Positions 35,108-43,305 of a stretch of 58,054 nucleotides of DNA are shown here, one piece after another (position 1 is the stretch's first letter; each line of letters starts with the position of its first letter). The translations under genes and the position numbers were made by a program. The notes below the pieces were generated by a model that saw only the letters and a program-made list of their open reading frames with translations, did no database searches and was not told the origin of the DNA. Origin of the DNA: Rhizobiales bacterium 63-22 (GTDB lineage: Bacteria > Pseudomonadota > Alphaproteobacteria > Rhizobiales > Rhizobiaceae); contig MKVZ01000013.1 of the NCBI GenBank assembly GCA_001898995.1, positions 1 through 58,054 of the forward strand. Direction: 5' to 3'.

Positions 35108-36280
35108 TCAGGCGGCGACGCGGGTGAGATCGCGCGGAACGGAGCCGAGCTGGCGCCAGCCCGTTTCCGTCACGACGATGGTCTCCGAAACGCCGACGGT
35201 GAAGCGCCCGTAGATCCTGAGCGCCGGTGGCAGATGGAACGTCATGCCGGGCTGAAGCGCGGTCTTGACGCCGGTGTTGAGCGAAAGGATCGCCCCCTCG
35301 CCCCAATCGGGCGCGAAGGAAATGCCGACCGAATAGCCGAGGCGCTTGCGGAAATTGTCCGTATAGCCGGCCGCGTCGATGACCTTCTGGCAGGCGATAT
35401 GGGGCACCTCGCAGGCGACGCCCGGCCTGACCTCGTCGAGAGCGGCGGCGAGCGCATCCTGGCAGACCTGCATCATCTCCTCGGCCTCACGCGGCACCGG
35501 ACCGACCCAGGCCGAGCGCATCAGCGCGGCGTGATAACGGTCATGCACGGCGGCCATTTCGAGGAAGGCGGGATCGTTGGCCGAAAGCGGCGTCCGCCGC
35601 CAGGTACCGTGTGGCACGCCGGTGCGCCGGGCGGTTGAGACAAGCGGTTCCATGCCCATATATTCGGAACCCGCCCGGATGGAAGCTTCCATCATCGCGG
35701 CGACCAGATCGTTGTCGGAAGCGCCCGGACGGACGGCGGCAAGACCGGCCCGCATGCCGGCATCCACATAGGATGCCGCCTTTTCGAGCTTTTCCACTTC
35801 CAGAGGCGATTTCACCGCGCGAAGTGCCTCGACGATGCCCGCGCCGTCATAGACGGTGCCCAGCGCCGACTGGAGCGTCTCATAGACGGCGATCGGCAGG
35901 AACCAGCCGCGCTTGTCGATCGCCACCCGCTTGCCCGAAAGTCCCTTGCGCGTGATCACCTTCATGAGAAAGCCGATCGGGTCCTCGCTGTCCTGATAGA
36001 CTTCCGCGTCGGCGATGAAGGTATTGGCGATGAAGTTGAAATATTCGAGCTGACGGATCACGAAGACCGGATCGCCTTCCGCCGGCAGGACCAATGCCTG
36101 AAAGGTGTAGTAGCCCGGTGTCTGCTGGCCGGTCAGATAGAAGATGTTTTCAGGCCCGGTGATGACCAGCGCGTCGATCCCGGCGCGCGCCAGCCCCTCC
36201 CGCGCGCGGGCCTGCCGCTTCTCATATTCCTCTTTCGGAAAGGCCGATTCCTGTCCGAGCACGACACCTGCGGTATCCAT
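35108..36280 (-). CDS. M24-family hydrolase resembling ectoine hydrolase, without metal ligands
   Basis: A 390-residue pita-bread protein: N-terminal creatinase domain (ITGPENIFYLTGQQTPGYYTFQ) and C-terminal M24 domain. The motif KRLGYSVGISFAPDWGEG and the segment PGMTFHLPPALRIYG recall DoeA/EutD-type ectoine hydrolases. The five metal ligands of true aminopeptidases are mostly replaced: Tyr316 for the GHG-type His, Pro351 for the first Glu and Glu241 for the first Asp. Creatinase and ectoine hydrolase are likewise metal-free, so hydrolysis of a cyclic or amidine-type C-N bond is the best guess. Start ATG 36280 follows GGGAGA. Confidence 0.8.
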   Translation of the reverse strand: MDTAGVVLGQESAFPKEEYEKRQARAREGLARAGIDALVITGPENIFYLTGQQTPGYYTFQALVLPAEGDPVFVIRQLEYFNFIANTFIADAEVYQDSEDPIGFLMKVITRKGLSGKRVAIDKRGWFLPIAVYETLQSALGTVYDGAGIVEALRAVKSPLEVEKLEKAASYVDAGMRAGLAAVRPGASDNDLVAAMMEASIRAGSEYMGMEPLVSTARRTGVPHGTWRRTPLSANDPAFLEMAAVHDRYHAALMRSAWVGPVPREAEEMMQVCQDALAAALDEVRPGVACEVPHIACQKVIDAAGYTDNFRKRLGYSVGISFAPDWGEGAILSLNTGVKTALQPGMTFHLPPALRIYGRFTVGVSETIVVTETGWRQLGSVPRDLTRVAA

Positions 36281-36281
36281 C

Positions 36282-37373
36282 TCATTCTCCCAGGGAAATG
36301 GGCGCGGATGGCGCCCGGAAATTCAGTCCGAGGCCGGGCGCGGCGCGGACGGAGACCTGCCCGTCCGCATAGGCCAGCCCCTCGGCCGGATCGTTGACGA
36401 TGCCGTCCGCTCCATAAAGCTCGGCGTGGAGCGGAAGGGTGGCAATGGCAAGGTGCAGCGCCGCCGCCGTGGCGACAGCCCCCTCGTTCATCTGGCCGAT
36501 CATGAACGGAATCCCCGCCGCCCGCAGCGCGCGCACTGCCATGAGCGCCGGCGTCAGGCCACCGAGCTTGATCAGCTTCAGGTGTCCCTGAAGCTTGCCC
36601 GCAGCAGCTGGTCCGCGTTCGATCAGCGCGTCTACATCGGCGTTCGAGGCAAGACTCTCGTCCAGCATCAGCGGCATCGGCGCGGAAGCGGCAAGCCGCG
36701 TCATCCCCTCCCAGTCGCCCGGCGCGATCGGTTGCTCCACATAGGCCAGTCCGAAAGGCGCCAGCGCCGCAAGGCGCGCAGGCGCTTCCGCCGCCGTCCA
36801 GGCGCCGTTGGCATCGGCCGCAAGCTTGACCGCCACGCCATAGGCGGCGCGGATCCGCGCATGGCGGGCGCGATCAGCCTCGATATCCTGCCCGACCCGC
36901 AGTTTCAGATCGCGAAAGCCGCGGGCTACATAGTCCGCCACCTGCCGATCGAACGCATCATCGCCAGACAAAAATAGCGTCTGGTTGGTGACGTGCGAAA
37001 GCACGCGCGCCTCGCCCGCCAGCAGATGGGCGAGCGGCAGGCCAGCCCGCCGTGCGGCAAGATCCCAGAGCGCCACATCGAACAGCATCCGTACCGGCGC
37101 GGGCAAATCGCTAGCCGCGACGGTGGCGCGCAGCGTTTCCGGCGGCGCGTCCCAATCGAACGCGCCGATGGCCCCGCGCACGCATTGTAACAGTTCATCA
37201 GGCGCATAGCCGTTCAGATAGGTGCAATTGATGCGCACCTCACCGACTGCGCGACGCACTCCGTCATCCAGTTCGAGATAAATCGCATCCAGCCCCGCCA
37301 CCGGCCCGGAACTGGCGGTGTGCACCGTCAGCCCAGCATAGGTTAGCATGGAACGATAAAGCCTGAGTTCCAT
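36282..37373 (-). CDS. Enolase-superfamily epimerase (muconate-lactonizing/dipeptide epimerase subgroup)
   Basis: A 363-residue enolase-superfamily protein with metal ligands Asp188 (DANGAW), Glu213 (VEQPI) and Asp238 (LDES). Lysines sit on both faces of the site, Lys157 (LKLRV) and Lys269 (LIKLGG). Two opposed lysines mark the MLE subgroup, whose members racemise N-acyl amino acids, epimerise dipeptides or make o-succinylbenzoate. With an M20 deacylase immediately upstream, N-acyl amino acid racemase-type chemistry is my inference. ATG 37373 overlaps the M20 stop, so translation is coupled. Confidence 0.83.
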   Translation of the reverse strand: MELRLYRSMLTYAGLTVHTASSGPVAGLDAIYLELDDGVRRAVGEVRINCTYLNGYAPDELLQCVRGAIGAFDWDAPPETLRATVAASDLPAPVRMLFDVALWDLAARRAGLPLAHLLAGEARVLSHVTNQTLFLSGDDAFDRQVADYVARGFRDLKLRVGQDIEADRARHARIRAAYGVAVKLAADANGAWTAAEAPARLAALAPFGLAYVEQPIAPGDWEGMTRLAASAPMPLMLDESLASNADVDALIERGPAAAGKLQGHLKLIKLGGLTPALMAVRALRAAGIPFMIGQMNEGAVATAAALHLAIATLPLHAELYGADGIVNDPAEGLAYADGQVSVRAAPGLGLNFRAPSAPISLGE

Positions 37374-37375
37374 GG

Positions 37376-38533
37376 TCAAACCGCCAGAATGCGGCGCGCG
37401 ACATCCGCATAGATCGTAGCGCTGGCGACGAATTCGTCTGCCGGCACGAATTCGTCCGGGCGATGGGCGACGCGGATATCGCCCGCGCCGATTACGACGC
37501 CCTCGGCACCGGCCTCGATGAAATGCACGAGATCGCAGGCCCCTTGAAAGCCGAAGGGCCCGGGCTCGGCCACGCCCGCCGCCCGGCAGGCGGCGATGGC
37601 CGCCTGTACGACCGGCGCCGTTTCCGGCGTGTCGGTCGCCCCGCCCGTCGTGGCATGGTAGCCGACGATCTCGGCACGGATGCCGTGCTTCCTTTCGGCA
37701 TCGGCGAGAAGCGCCCGTATTTCCGCCTCCGCGCTGGCATCCGTCTCGCCGGGGATCAGGCGGCGATCAAGCAGAAGCTCGCACTCGGCCGGGATCACAT
37801 TGTCCGCATGCCCACCCCGGATCCGCGTCACCGTCAGACTGGGATTGCCGACGAGATGGTAGCTACGCTGCGCCAGAACCCCTTCATGAAATGCCGCCAG
37901 CAGCGGCATCAATTCGCCAGCACGGAAAATGGCATTCTCGCCCAGATGCGGGCTGCCGGAATGGGCTGCCTTGCCGGCTACCCGCACCACGGGGCGGAAC
38001 GAGCCCTTATGGGCGGAAAAACAGGCATTGCCCGTCGGCTCCCCCACCACCACCGCGTTGATCTTCGGCCTTGCGGCGGCATAATGGCGCGCACCGGCGC
38101 TCGCCACCTCCTCGTCGCCGGTGAAGACGGCCATCAAGGTGCCCGACCATGCTTTTCGCTCGCCCACCAGCATGCGCAGCGCCTCGATCATGGCGGCCAG
38201 CGGCCCCTTGCAATCGCAGCTTCCGCGGCCATAGAGTCGGCCGTCGCGTTCGGTGAGAACGAAGGCGTCGGAGGTCCAGCCATCGCCGGCCGGCACCGTA
38301 TCCATATGGGTGTTGAAGGCGAAGACAGGTCCCGGCCCGTTCTCCAGCCACGCTTCGATGTTGAAGCGGCCCGGCGCATATTCGATCGGCTTGAGCGTGA
38401 AGCCGAGCGGCGCCAGCCGCTCACGGACCCATCGCGCGACCGCCCCTTCGCCGCCCGGCGGATTTTCGGAATTGATCGCGACCAGTTCGGCCAAGTCGCG
38501 TTTCATGCGGGCGGCATCGGGACGGAGATTCAT
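37376..38533 (-). CDS. M20-family zinc amidohydrolase (ArgE/DapE-like deacylase)
   Basis: A 385-residue M20 enzyme. Ligands and catalytic residues are His76/Asp78 (FNTHMDTVP), Asp107 (RGSCDCKG), Glu141-Glu142 (TGDEEVAS), Glu165 (VVGEPTG) and the late His in AHRPDEFVP. The lid domain has KAAHSGSPHLGENAI. These enzymes remove N-acetyl, N-succinyl or N-formyl groups from amino acids. ATG 38533 follows CAGGGAAA and is better than the TTG at 38563. It is downstream of the ABC importer and coupled to the epimerase gene, so it likely deacylates the imported or isomerised compound. Confidence 0.86.
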   Translation of the reverse strand: MNLRPDAARMKRDLAELVAINSENPPGGEGAVARWVRERLAPLGFTLKPIEYAPGRFNIEAWLENGPGPVFAFNTHMDTVPAGDGWTSDAFVLTERDGRLYGRGSCDCKGPLAAMIEALRMLVGERKAWSGTLMAVFTGDEEVASAGARHYAAARPKINAVVVGEPTGNACFSAHKGSFRPVVRVAGKAAHSGSPHLGENAIFRAGELMPLLAAFHEGVLAQRSYHLVGNPSLTVTRIRGGHADNVIPAECELLLDRRLIPGETDASAEAEIRALLADAERKHGIRAEIVGYHATTGGATDTPETAPVVQAAIAACRAAGVAEPGPFGFQGACDLVHFIEAGAEGVVIGAGDIRVAHRPDEFVPADEFVASATIYADVARRILAV

Positions 38534-38559
38534 GTCGGATTTCCCTGAAGAGGCGGATT

Positions 38560-39300
38560 TCAATGCAGGATCTGGTTGAGGAACTGCCGGGCGCGATCGC
38601 TGGCCTGCCCGCTGAAGAACACGTCGCTCGGCGCGTTTTCGATAATGGAACCGCGCTCCATGAAAATGATGCGATCGGCGGCCCGCCGCGCGAAACCCAT
38701 TTCATGCGTCACGCAGACGGAGGTCATGCCGTCGGCTGAAAGCTCGGTCATGACGTCGAGCACCTCGCGGATCATCTCCGGATCGAGCGCCGAGGTGGGT
38801 TCATCGTAAAGCATCAGCTTCGGCTTCATCGCCAGAGCGCGGGCGATGGCGACCCGCTGCTGCTGGCCGCCCGACAGTTCCTCCGGCAGATGATCGGCCC
38901 GGTCGGGAATATGCACCTTCTTCAAAAGATCGATCGCCAGATCGTGCGCATCGAGGCGCGAATAGCCGAGCACCTTCATCGGCGCCAGCATGATGTTCTC
39001 GACCGCATTGAGATGCTGAAACAACTCGAAATTCTGAAAGACCATGCCGATTTCCGCGCGCAGCTTGTGCGCCTGGCGCAGGTCGCCGGTGATCTCTCGG
39101 CCCTCGAAACGGATCGATCCCTCGCTCGGCGGCTCCAGCAGGTTGACGCAGCGCAGCAGCGTCGACTTGCCCGAACCCGACGGCCCGATCAGGACCACGG
39201 TCTCTCCGCGGTTCACGGAAAAGGAGCAGTCCTTGAGCACGTGCAGGGAGCCGAAATGCTTGTTGACGTGGTTGACTTCGAGAAAAGCGGAACCGTTCAT
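38560..39300 (-). CDS. Polar amino acid ABC importer, ATPase subunit
   Basis: A 246-residue GlnQ-type ATPase: Walker [11 protein letters not shown]-loop FQNFELFQH, signature LSGGQQQR, Walker [14 protein letters not shown], switch THEM. Its stop lies 26 bp before the M20 start, tying uptake to degradation in one operon. Start ATG 39300. Confidence 0.93.
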   Translation of the reverse strand: MNGSAFLEVNHVNKHFGSLHVLKDCSFSVNRGETVVLIGPSGSGKSTLLRCVNLLEPPSEGSIRFEGREITGDLRQAHKLRAEIGMVFQNFELFQHLNAVENIMLAPMKVLGYSRLDAHDLAIDLLKKVHIPDRADHLPEELSGGQQQRVAIARALAMKPKLMLYDEPTSALDPEMIREVLDVMTELSADGMTSVCVTHEMGFARRAADRIIFMERGSIIENAPSDVFFSGQASDRARQFLNQILH

Positions 39301-39309
39301 CGGATGGCC

Positions 39310-40026
39310 TCAATTCTTCTCGGCCGCGGATTGCAGCAGGGTGGAAAGCGTGAAGCGTTTCGGTGCCCGGCTTCGCTTGGGCTCGAGTGTGCGCTCCATC
39401 CAGTATTGACCGGCCATGAAGATGGTCGTCAGCGCGAGATAGTAGATACCCGCCGCACTCAGCGCCTCGAAGTAGCGGAAAGTGGCGGAAGCAGTCTGGT
39501 TGGCCACCAGCAGCAGTTCCTCCACCGCGATGACCGAAACCAGCGCCGAGGTCTTGAGCATGCCGATGGTCTGGTTGCCGATCGGCGGCAGCATGATACG
39601 CGCAGCCTGCGGCAAGACGATATGGCGCATAACCATGAGCCTGGTCATTCCCAGCGCAAGCCCGGCGGTGCGCTGGCCGCTTTTTATCGCCTGAAGGCCG
39701 GAGCGGATGATCTCGGCCATATAGGCGCCCTCGTTGAGCGAGAGCGCGATCACACCGGAGGTGAAGGCGGTCAGCCGGATGCCGAAGGTCGGCAGGACGT
39801 TATAGATGAAGATGATCTGAAACAGGACCGGGGTTCCCCGGAACAGCCACAGGTAAAACAGCGCCGCAAAGCGGACGGGCGGGAACTTCACCTGATTGAC
39901 GAGGGCGAGCACGAAGCCGGCCAACAGGCCGAAGATGAGAGAGCTGACCGTGATCAGCAAAGTCATCACCGCACCGTGGAAGAAGGTGGGCGAAAGAAGG
40001 TACTGAAAGACCAGTGTAAGTGACAT
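39310..40026 (-). CDS. Polar amino acid ABC importer, permease subunit
   Basis: A 238-residue permease with hydrophobic segments and the coupling loop GLALGMTRLMVMRHIVLPQAAR. The C-terminal 30 residues are basic (EPKRSRAPKRF). It is the only permease of this importer, so a homodimer is likely. It lies between the ATPase gene and the binding-protein gene. Confidence 0.92.
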   Translation of the reverse strand: MSLTLVFQYLLSPTFFHGAVMTLLITVSSLIFGLLAGFVLALVNQVKFPPVRFAALFYLWLFRGTPVLFQIIFIYNVLPTFGIRLTAFTSGVIALSLNEGAYMAEIIRSGLQAIKSGQRTAGLALGMTRLMVMRHIVLPQAARIMLPPIGNQTIGMLKTSALVSVIAVEELLLVANQTASATFRYFEALSAAGIYYLALTTIFMAGQYWMERTLEPKRSRAPKRFTLSTLLQSAAEKN

Positions 40027-40119
40027 CGGTCAGCTTTCCCTGCATTTGAAATCGGGCGGACGACTGTGCGTTATCCCATGCGGGCGAGCCGGTCGCCGGC
40101 TGCCCCGCATGGTGCAGGC

Positions 40120-40944
40120 TCAATGGAACAGCGAGACCGAGGGCGGCAGCTTCCATTTGGCGATCAGCTTGTCGTAAGAGCCGTCCTTGGCCATGGCTTT
40201 GAGAGCTGCCGTCAGCGCGGCCTGCAATTGGGTCGCGCCCTTCGCAGTGGCAATGCCGATTTGCGTGTTCATCTCGAAAGGCTCGCCCGCGATCTCAAAG
40301 ACACCCGGCATCTTTTCGAGCGCCATCACGGCCCCCGGCGTGCTTTCGTAATCCGCATCGGCCCGGCCCTGACTGAGCGAAAGCGCGCTGTCCTGCGCGG
40401 TGGGCAACGTCAGTACCGTCACCTCCCCCAAGCCAGCCGCCTTACAACGGTCGTTGTCAGCACGCGCCTGACTTTCCGAAATGCCGCCCAGAGTCACCGC
40501 GACGGTCTTGCCGCAAATCGAATTGTCGCGACCGGTGATTTTCTTGGGATTACCAGCCTGGACCAGCACATTGTTGCCTATCTTCAGATAAGGCACGAAA
40601 TCCACCTGCTCCGCGCGCGCCGGATTGATATACATCGCAGAGTTTATGATGTCGATACGGCCGCCCTGAAGTGCGGGGATCAGTCCTTTGAATTCCATAT
40701 TCATCGCCGACGGTTTGACTTTGAGTTTCGCGGCAATCGCCTGAATAAAATCAATGTCGAAGCCGGTGAGCTTACCGTCCTTGACATATTCGAACGGCGC
40801 GAAACTGGCGGCCACCCCATAGGTCAGCTTGCCAGCCTCCACCAGCTTGACCCCGTCGAGCGACTGCGCGCCTGCGGGACAGGAAAAAACGATCGCTGCA
40901 AGCGGTGCAGCGGCGAGAAGACAATGTTGAAGAAAGCGCTTCAT
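40120..40944 (-). CDS. Periplasmic binding protein of the 30.8-42.2 kb locus
   Basis: A 274-residue family 3 binding protein with a Sec signal (MKRFLQHCLLAAAPLAAIVF..PAGAQS) and motifs YGVAASFAPFEYVKDGKLTGFDIDF-type lobe 1 and SQGRADADYES in lobe 2. ATG 40944 has GGGGAACTC upstream; the frame to 40986 is not needed. It is first in the reverse-strand operon and divergent from the regulator at 41247. The ligand is unknown. Confidence 0.9.
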   Translation of the reverse strand: MKRFLQHCLLAAAPLAAIVFSCPAGAQSLDGVKLVEAGKLTYGVAASFAPFEYVKDGKLTGFDIDFIQAIAAKLKVKPSAMNMEFKGLIPALQGGRIDIINSAMYINPARAEQVDFVPYLKIGNNVLVQAGNPKKITGRDNSICGKTVAVTLGGISESQARADNDRCKAAGLGEVTVLTLPTAQDSALSLSQGRADADYESTPGAVMALEKMPGVFEIAGEPFEMNTQIGIATAKGATQLQAALTAALKAMAKDGSYDKLIAKWKLPPSVSLFH

Positions 40945-41027
40945 ACGGAGTTCCCCATTTGTGATGACAGAAGCAACGAACTGCATACCGAAGGCCGCCT
41001 TTTCAGCGGTCTAATTGTTTTTAATTT

Positions 41028-41060
41028 ATAAACTTGTACAATCTTATTACAATCTCGTCA
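41028..41060. promoter_or_regulatory. AT-rich divergent promoter with ttgtacaa palindrome
   Basis: ttgtacaa (41034-41041) is a perfect 8-bp palindrome followed by ttattacaatc, and acaatacaatcatatg lies at about 41234-41249 next to the regulator start. Repeated acaat/attgt elements resemble those in the 32780-32882 promoter region. They could be sites for the local FCD regulator. Confidence 0.4.
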
Positions 41061-41246
41061 ACCCGCTTTGAACGAGCATGGCGCACAAGGCAGCGGCGGC
41101 GCGGCCCAAGGTTCATACCGCCATATCAGCGATATACTTTGGTATTTCTGCTACTCCTACCGGTGCAAAACTATGCAGGAACCGCAACGAGAAGTTTGAA
41201 AAATGCGCAATGTGCCTGTATGATAGGCCAATAACAATACAATCAT

Positions 41247-42179
41247 ATGCGGTCCATGGACAAAAATCCCCGTCAAAATCGCTATCTTCTTGCCAACCGA
41301 ATCATAGAGTTGGCGCGCGCTTCCCGTTTCCAGACCAATTACCATCTGCGCGAACAGCAGCTTGCCGACACACTGCAGGTCTCCCGGACGCCGATCCGAG
41401 CCGCGCTGATGCTGCTAGCTGAGCAAGGCGTGGTCGAGGCCCGCAGGAACAAGGGCTTCTTCATGAAGATCGGCGCCGAGGAACTCGGACGAGCCGAGGT
41501 GGAGGTGCCCACTTCTCCGCAGCAGGATCTCTATGCCCGGATCGTTGAGGACCGCCTGACCCATCGACTCTCGGAAATCGTCGATCAGGCCGAGTTGTCC
41601 CGCCGCTATGGTGTCGAACGCAACGTCCTTCAAAAGACGCTGACGACATTGATGGCCGACGGGTTAATCACGCGGGGATCGGGGCGTAACTGGACCTTCC
41701 AACCCACGCTCGACAACAAGCGCGCACTGAATGCCAGTTATGAATTCCGTCGTGTGATCGAACCCGCGGGGATATTAATGGAGAGTTTCAGAGTTCACCC
41801 TACCACTCTTGAGCATATCCGTCTGGAGCATCTGAACCTGCTGGCGCGACAAGATTTCAGCGACTTGCCTGCGCGGCAACTGTTTGAGCTCGATGCGAGT
41901 TTTCATGAAATTATCGCTGAATGTTCGGGAAACACGTTCCTGCTTCAGTCTATCCAGCACCAAAACCGCCTGCGACGCCTTCTGGAATTTGCGAGCTACA
42001 ACAACGAACGAAGAGTGCGCGAATGGTGTCAGGAGCATTTGCGCATTATTACTGCTCTGCAGGAAGGAAACCGCAATCGGGCAGCCGAACTGATGAAAAA
42101 CCATCTCGAAAAGGCTAAAGCAAGTGCGGAACGCACGAAGCAGAAGCGAATTGACCACCGCGCCAATGATTCAACATAA
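41247..42179 (+). CDS. Tandem winged-helix FCD-type GntR regulator
   Basis: A 310-residue regulator. The first winged helix spans about 15-75 (REQQLADTLQVSRTPIRAAL, EQGVVEARRNKGFF). The second spans about 93-152 (DQAELSRRYGVERNVLQKTL, ADGLITRGSGRNWTF). The FCD domain is at about 160-290 (ELDASFHEII, QEHLRIITAL, MKNHLEKA supply the metal-site Asp and histidines). The same plan occurs in the regulator at 16709. The divergent importer operon and the aminotransferase/glutaminase promoter are likely targets. ATG 41247 is used; ATG 41256 is possible. Confidence 0.86.
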   Translation: MRSMDKNPRQNRYLLANRIIELARASRFQTNYHLREQQLADTLQVSRTPIRAALMLLAEQGVVEARRNKGFFMKIGAEELGRAEVEVPTSPQQDLYARIVEDRLTHRLSEIVDQAELSRRYGVERNVLQKTLTTLMADGLITRGSGRNWTFQPTLDNKRALNASYEFRRVIEPAGILMESFRVHPTTLEHIRLEHLNLLARQDFSDLPARQLFELDASFHEIIAECSGNTFLLQSIQHQNRLRRLLEFASYNNERRVREWCQEHLRIITALQEGNRNRAAELMKNHLEKAKASAERTKQKRIDHRANDST

Positions 42180-42594
42180 GCGCCAAAACGTATTGATATT
42201 GAGAATAATATCTTCTGGCATTCGGCGGTCGAAAAATTGCTTCCTATTTTAAGGCATCATCCGGGCAACTGACGTTGCTCCAAGCGGCGCAGAAGCGAAA
42301 AACTTTTCCGTGATCGGATTGGCGCACCGGTCCCTTTCCCTTGACCGCTATCCAGTTCGATTACATAGTTATAGAAAATAAAATATATAATTCTGTAAAT
42401 GGGAGGATTCGCGACCGTCGAATATATTCCGTCCGCCATGCCCGCATGAACACGAGGTTCGTGCAGCGGCGCTACCAGGCCCACAGGATAGCGGACAGGA
42501 TTACCTACATCGACCATGGAGAATGCGGAAGCGGCAGATTTTGCTGCCAGCCGTGAGGCACGGCAATGCTATCCTGAGCTTGGGGAGGTCGGAG
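42180..42594. other. Non-coding interval upstream of the cytochrome genes
   Basis: This 415-bp interval is AT-rich around 42360-42400 (tataattctgtaaatggg) and has no frame with recognisable homology. An in-frame upward extension of the cytochrome gene to 42523 lacks a signal-peptide-like start. It presumably holds the cytochrome promoter. Confidence 0.5.
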
Positions 42595-43305
42595 ATGTTC
42601 CGGTATTTTGTTCGTAAAGCCAGATCGGAATGTCGTTTGAGACGATCATTTCCCTGCCATTTGTCCGCTATCGCCGGACTGGTCTCCGCACTTGCGATTT
42701 CTCCGGCATTGGCGCAAGACGGCGCCGCTATCGCAGTCAATGGCACCGGCGGGGCACCGGCCTGCTCCTCCTGCCACGGCGCGCATGGAGAAGGCCAGCC
42801 GGAGAACGGCTTTCCCCGGCTGGCGGGTCTTGACGCTGGCTATATCGTCCGGCAGCTCGAATCCTTTGCCGATGGCTCTCGCAAGAACGACACCATGCCG
42901 GCAATCGCCAAGGCGCTGACCCCCGCAGACCGTCAGGCGGTTGCCACTTTCTATGCCGGCCAGCAGGCCGCTGCTCCACAACAGGCGGCAACGCCGGGTG
43001 TCAAACAGGCCGCACGCGGCGCGGAACTGGTCGTCAATGGCGACTGGGCGCAGGGTGTTCCGGGCTGCGGCCTTTGCCACGGTCCGTCCGGTCAGGGCGT
43101 GGGCAGTGCCTTTCCCCGGCTCGCAGGGCAGTCCGCAATCTATATAGAGAACCAGTTTGCCGACTGGAAAGCGGGCAAGCGCAGCAATGATCCGCTCCAC
43201 CTGATGAGCGGCATCGCGAAGAAGCTGAGTGACGACGACACCAAGGCCGTCGCGACCTATTTCGCGAGCCTGAAGGTCGTGTCGAAGGATAACGCCCATG
43301 AGTGA
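42595..43305 (+). CDS. tsdB: Di-heme cytochrome c (c4/TsdB-like)
   Basis: A 236-residue periplasmic cytochrome with an N-terminal signal ending near ALAISPALAQ and two similar c-type domains. Heme motifs are CSSCH (57-61) and CGLCH (158-162), with axial Met candidates Met101 (NDTMPA) and Met204 (PLHLMSG). This duplicated c4 plan, next to a TsdA-like gene, fits TsdB, the electron acceptor of thiosulfate dehydrogenase. ATG 42595 follows GGGGAGG. Its stop overlaps the TsdA-like start. A general c4 role in respiration remains possible. Confidence 0.8.
   Translation: MFRYFVRKARSECRLRRSFPCHLSAIAGLVSALAISPALAQDGAAIAVNGTGGAPACSSCHGAHGEGQPENGFPRLAGLDAGYIVRQLESFADGSRKNDTMPAIAKALTPADRQAVATFYAGQQAAAPQQAATPGVKQAARGAELVVNGDWAQGVPGCGLCHGPSGQGVGSAFPRLAGQSAIYIENQFADWKAGKRSNDPLHLMSGIAKKLSDDDTKAVATYFASLKVVSKDNAHE

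Noticed and set aside
34162..41000. Complete ectoine utilisation operon (eut/doe)
   Set aside because: The M24 protein is ectoine-hydrolase-like, but the expected DoeB-type deacetylase, DoeC/DoeD or EutABC partners are not present.
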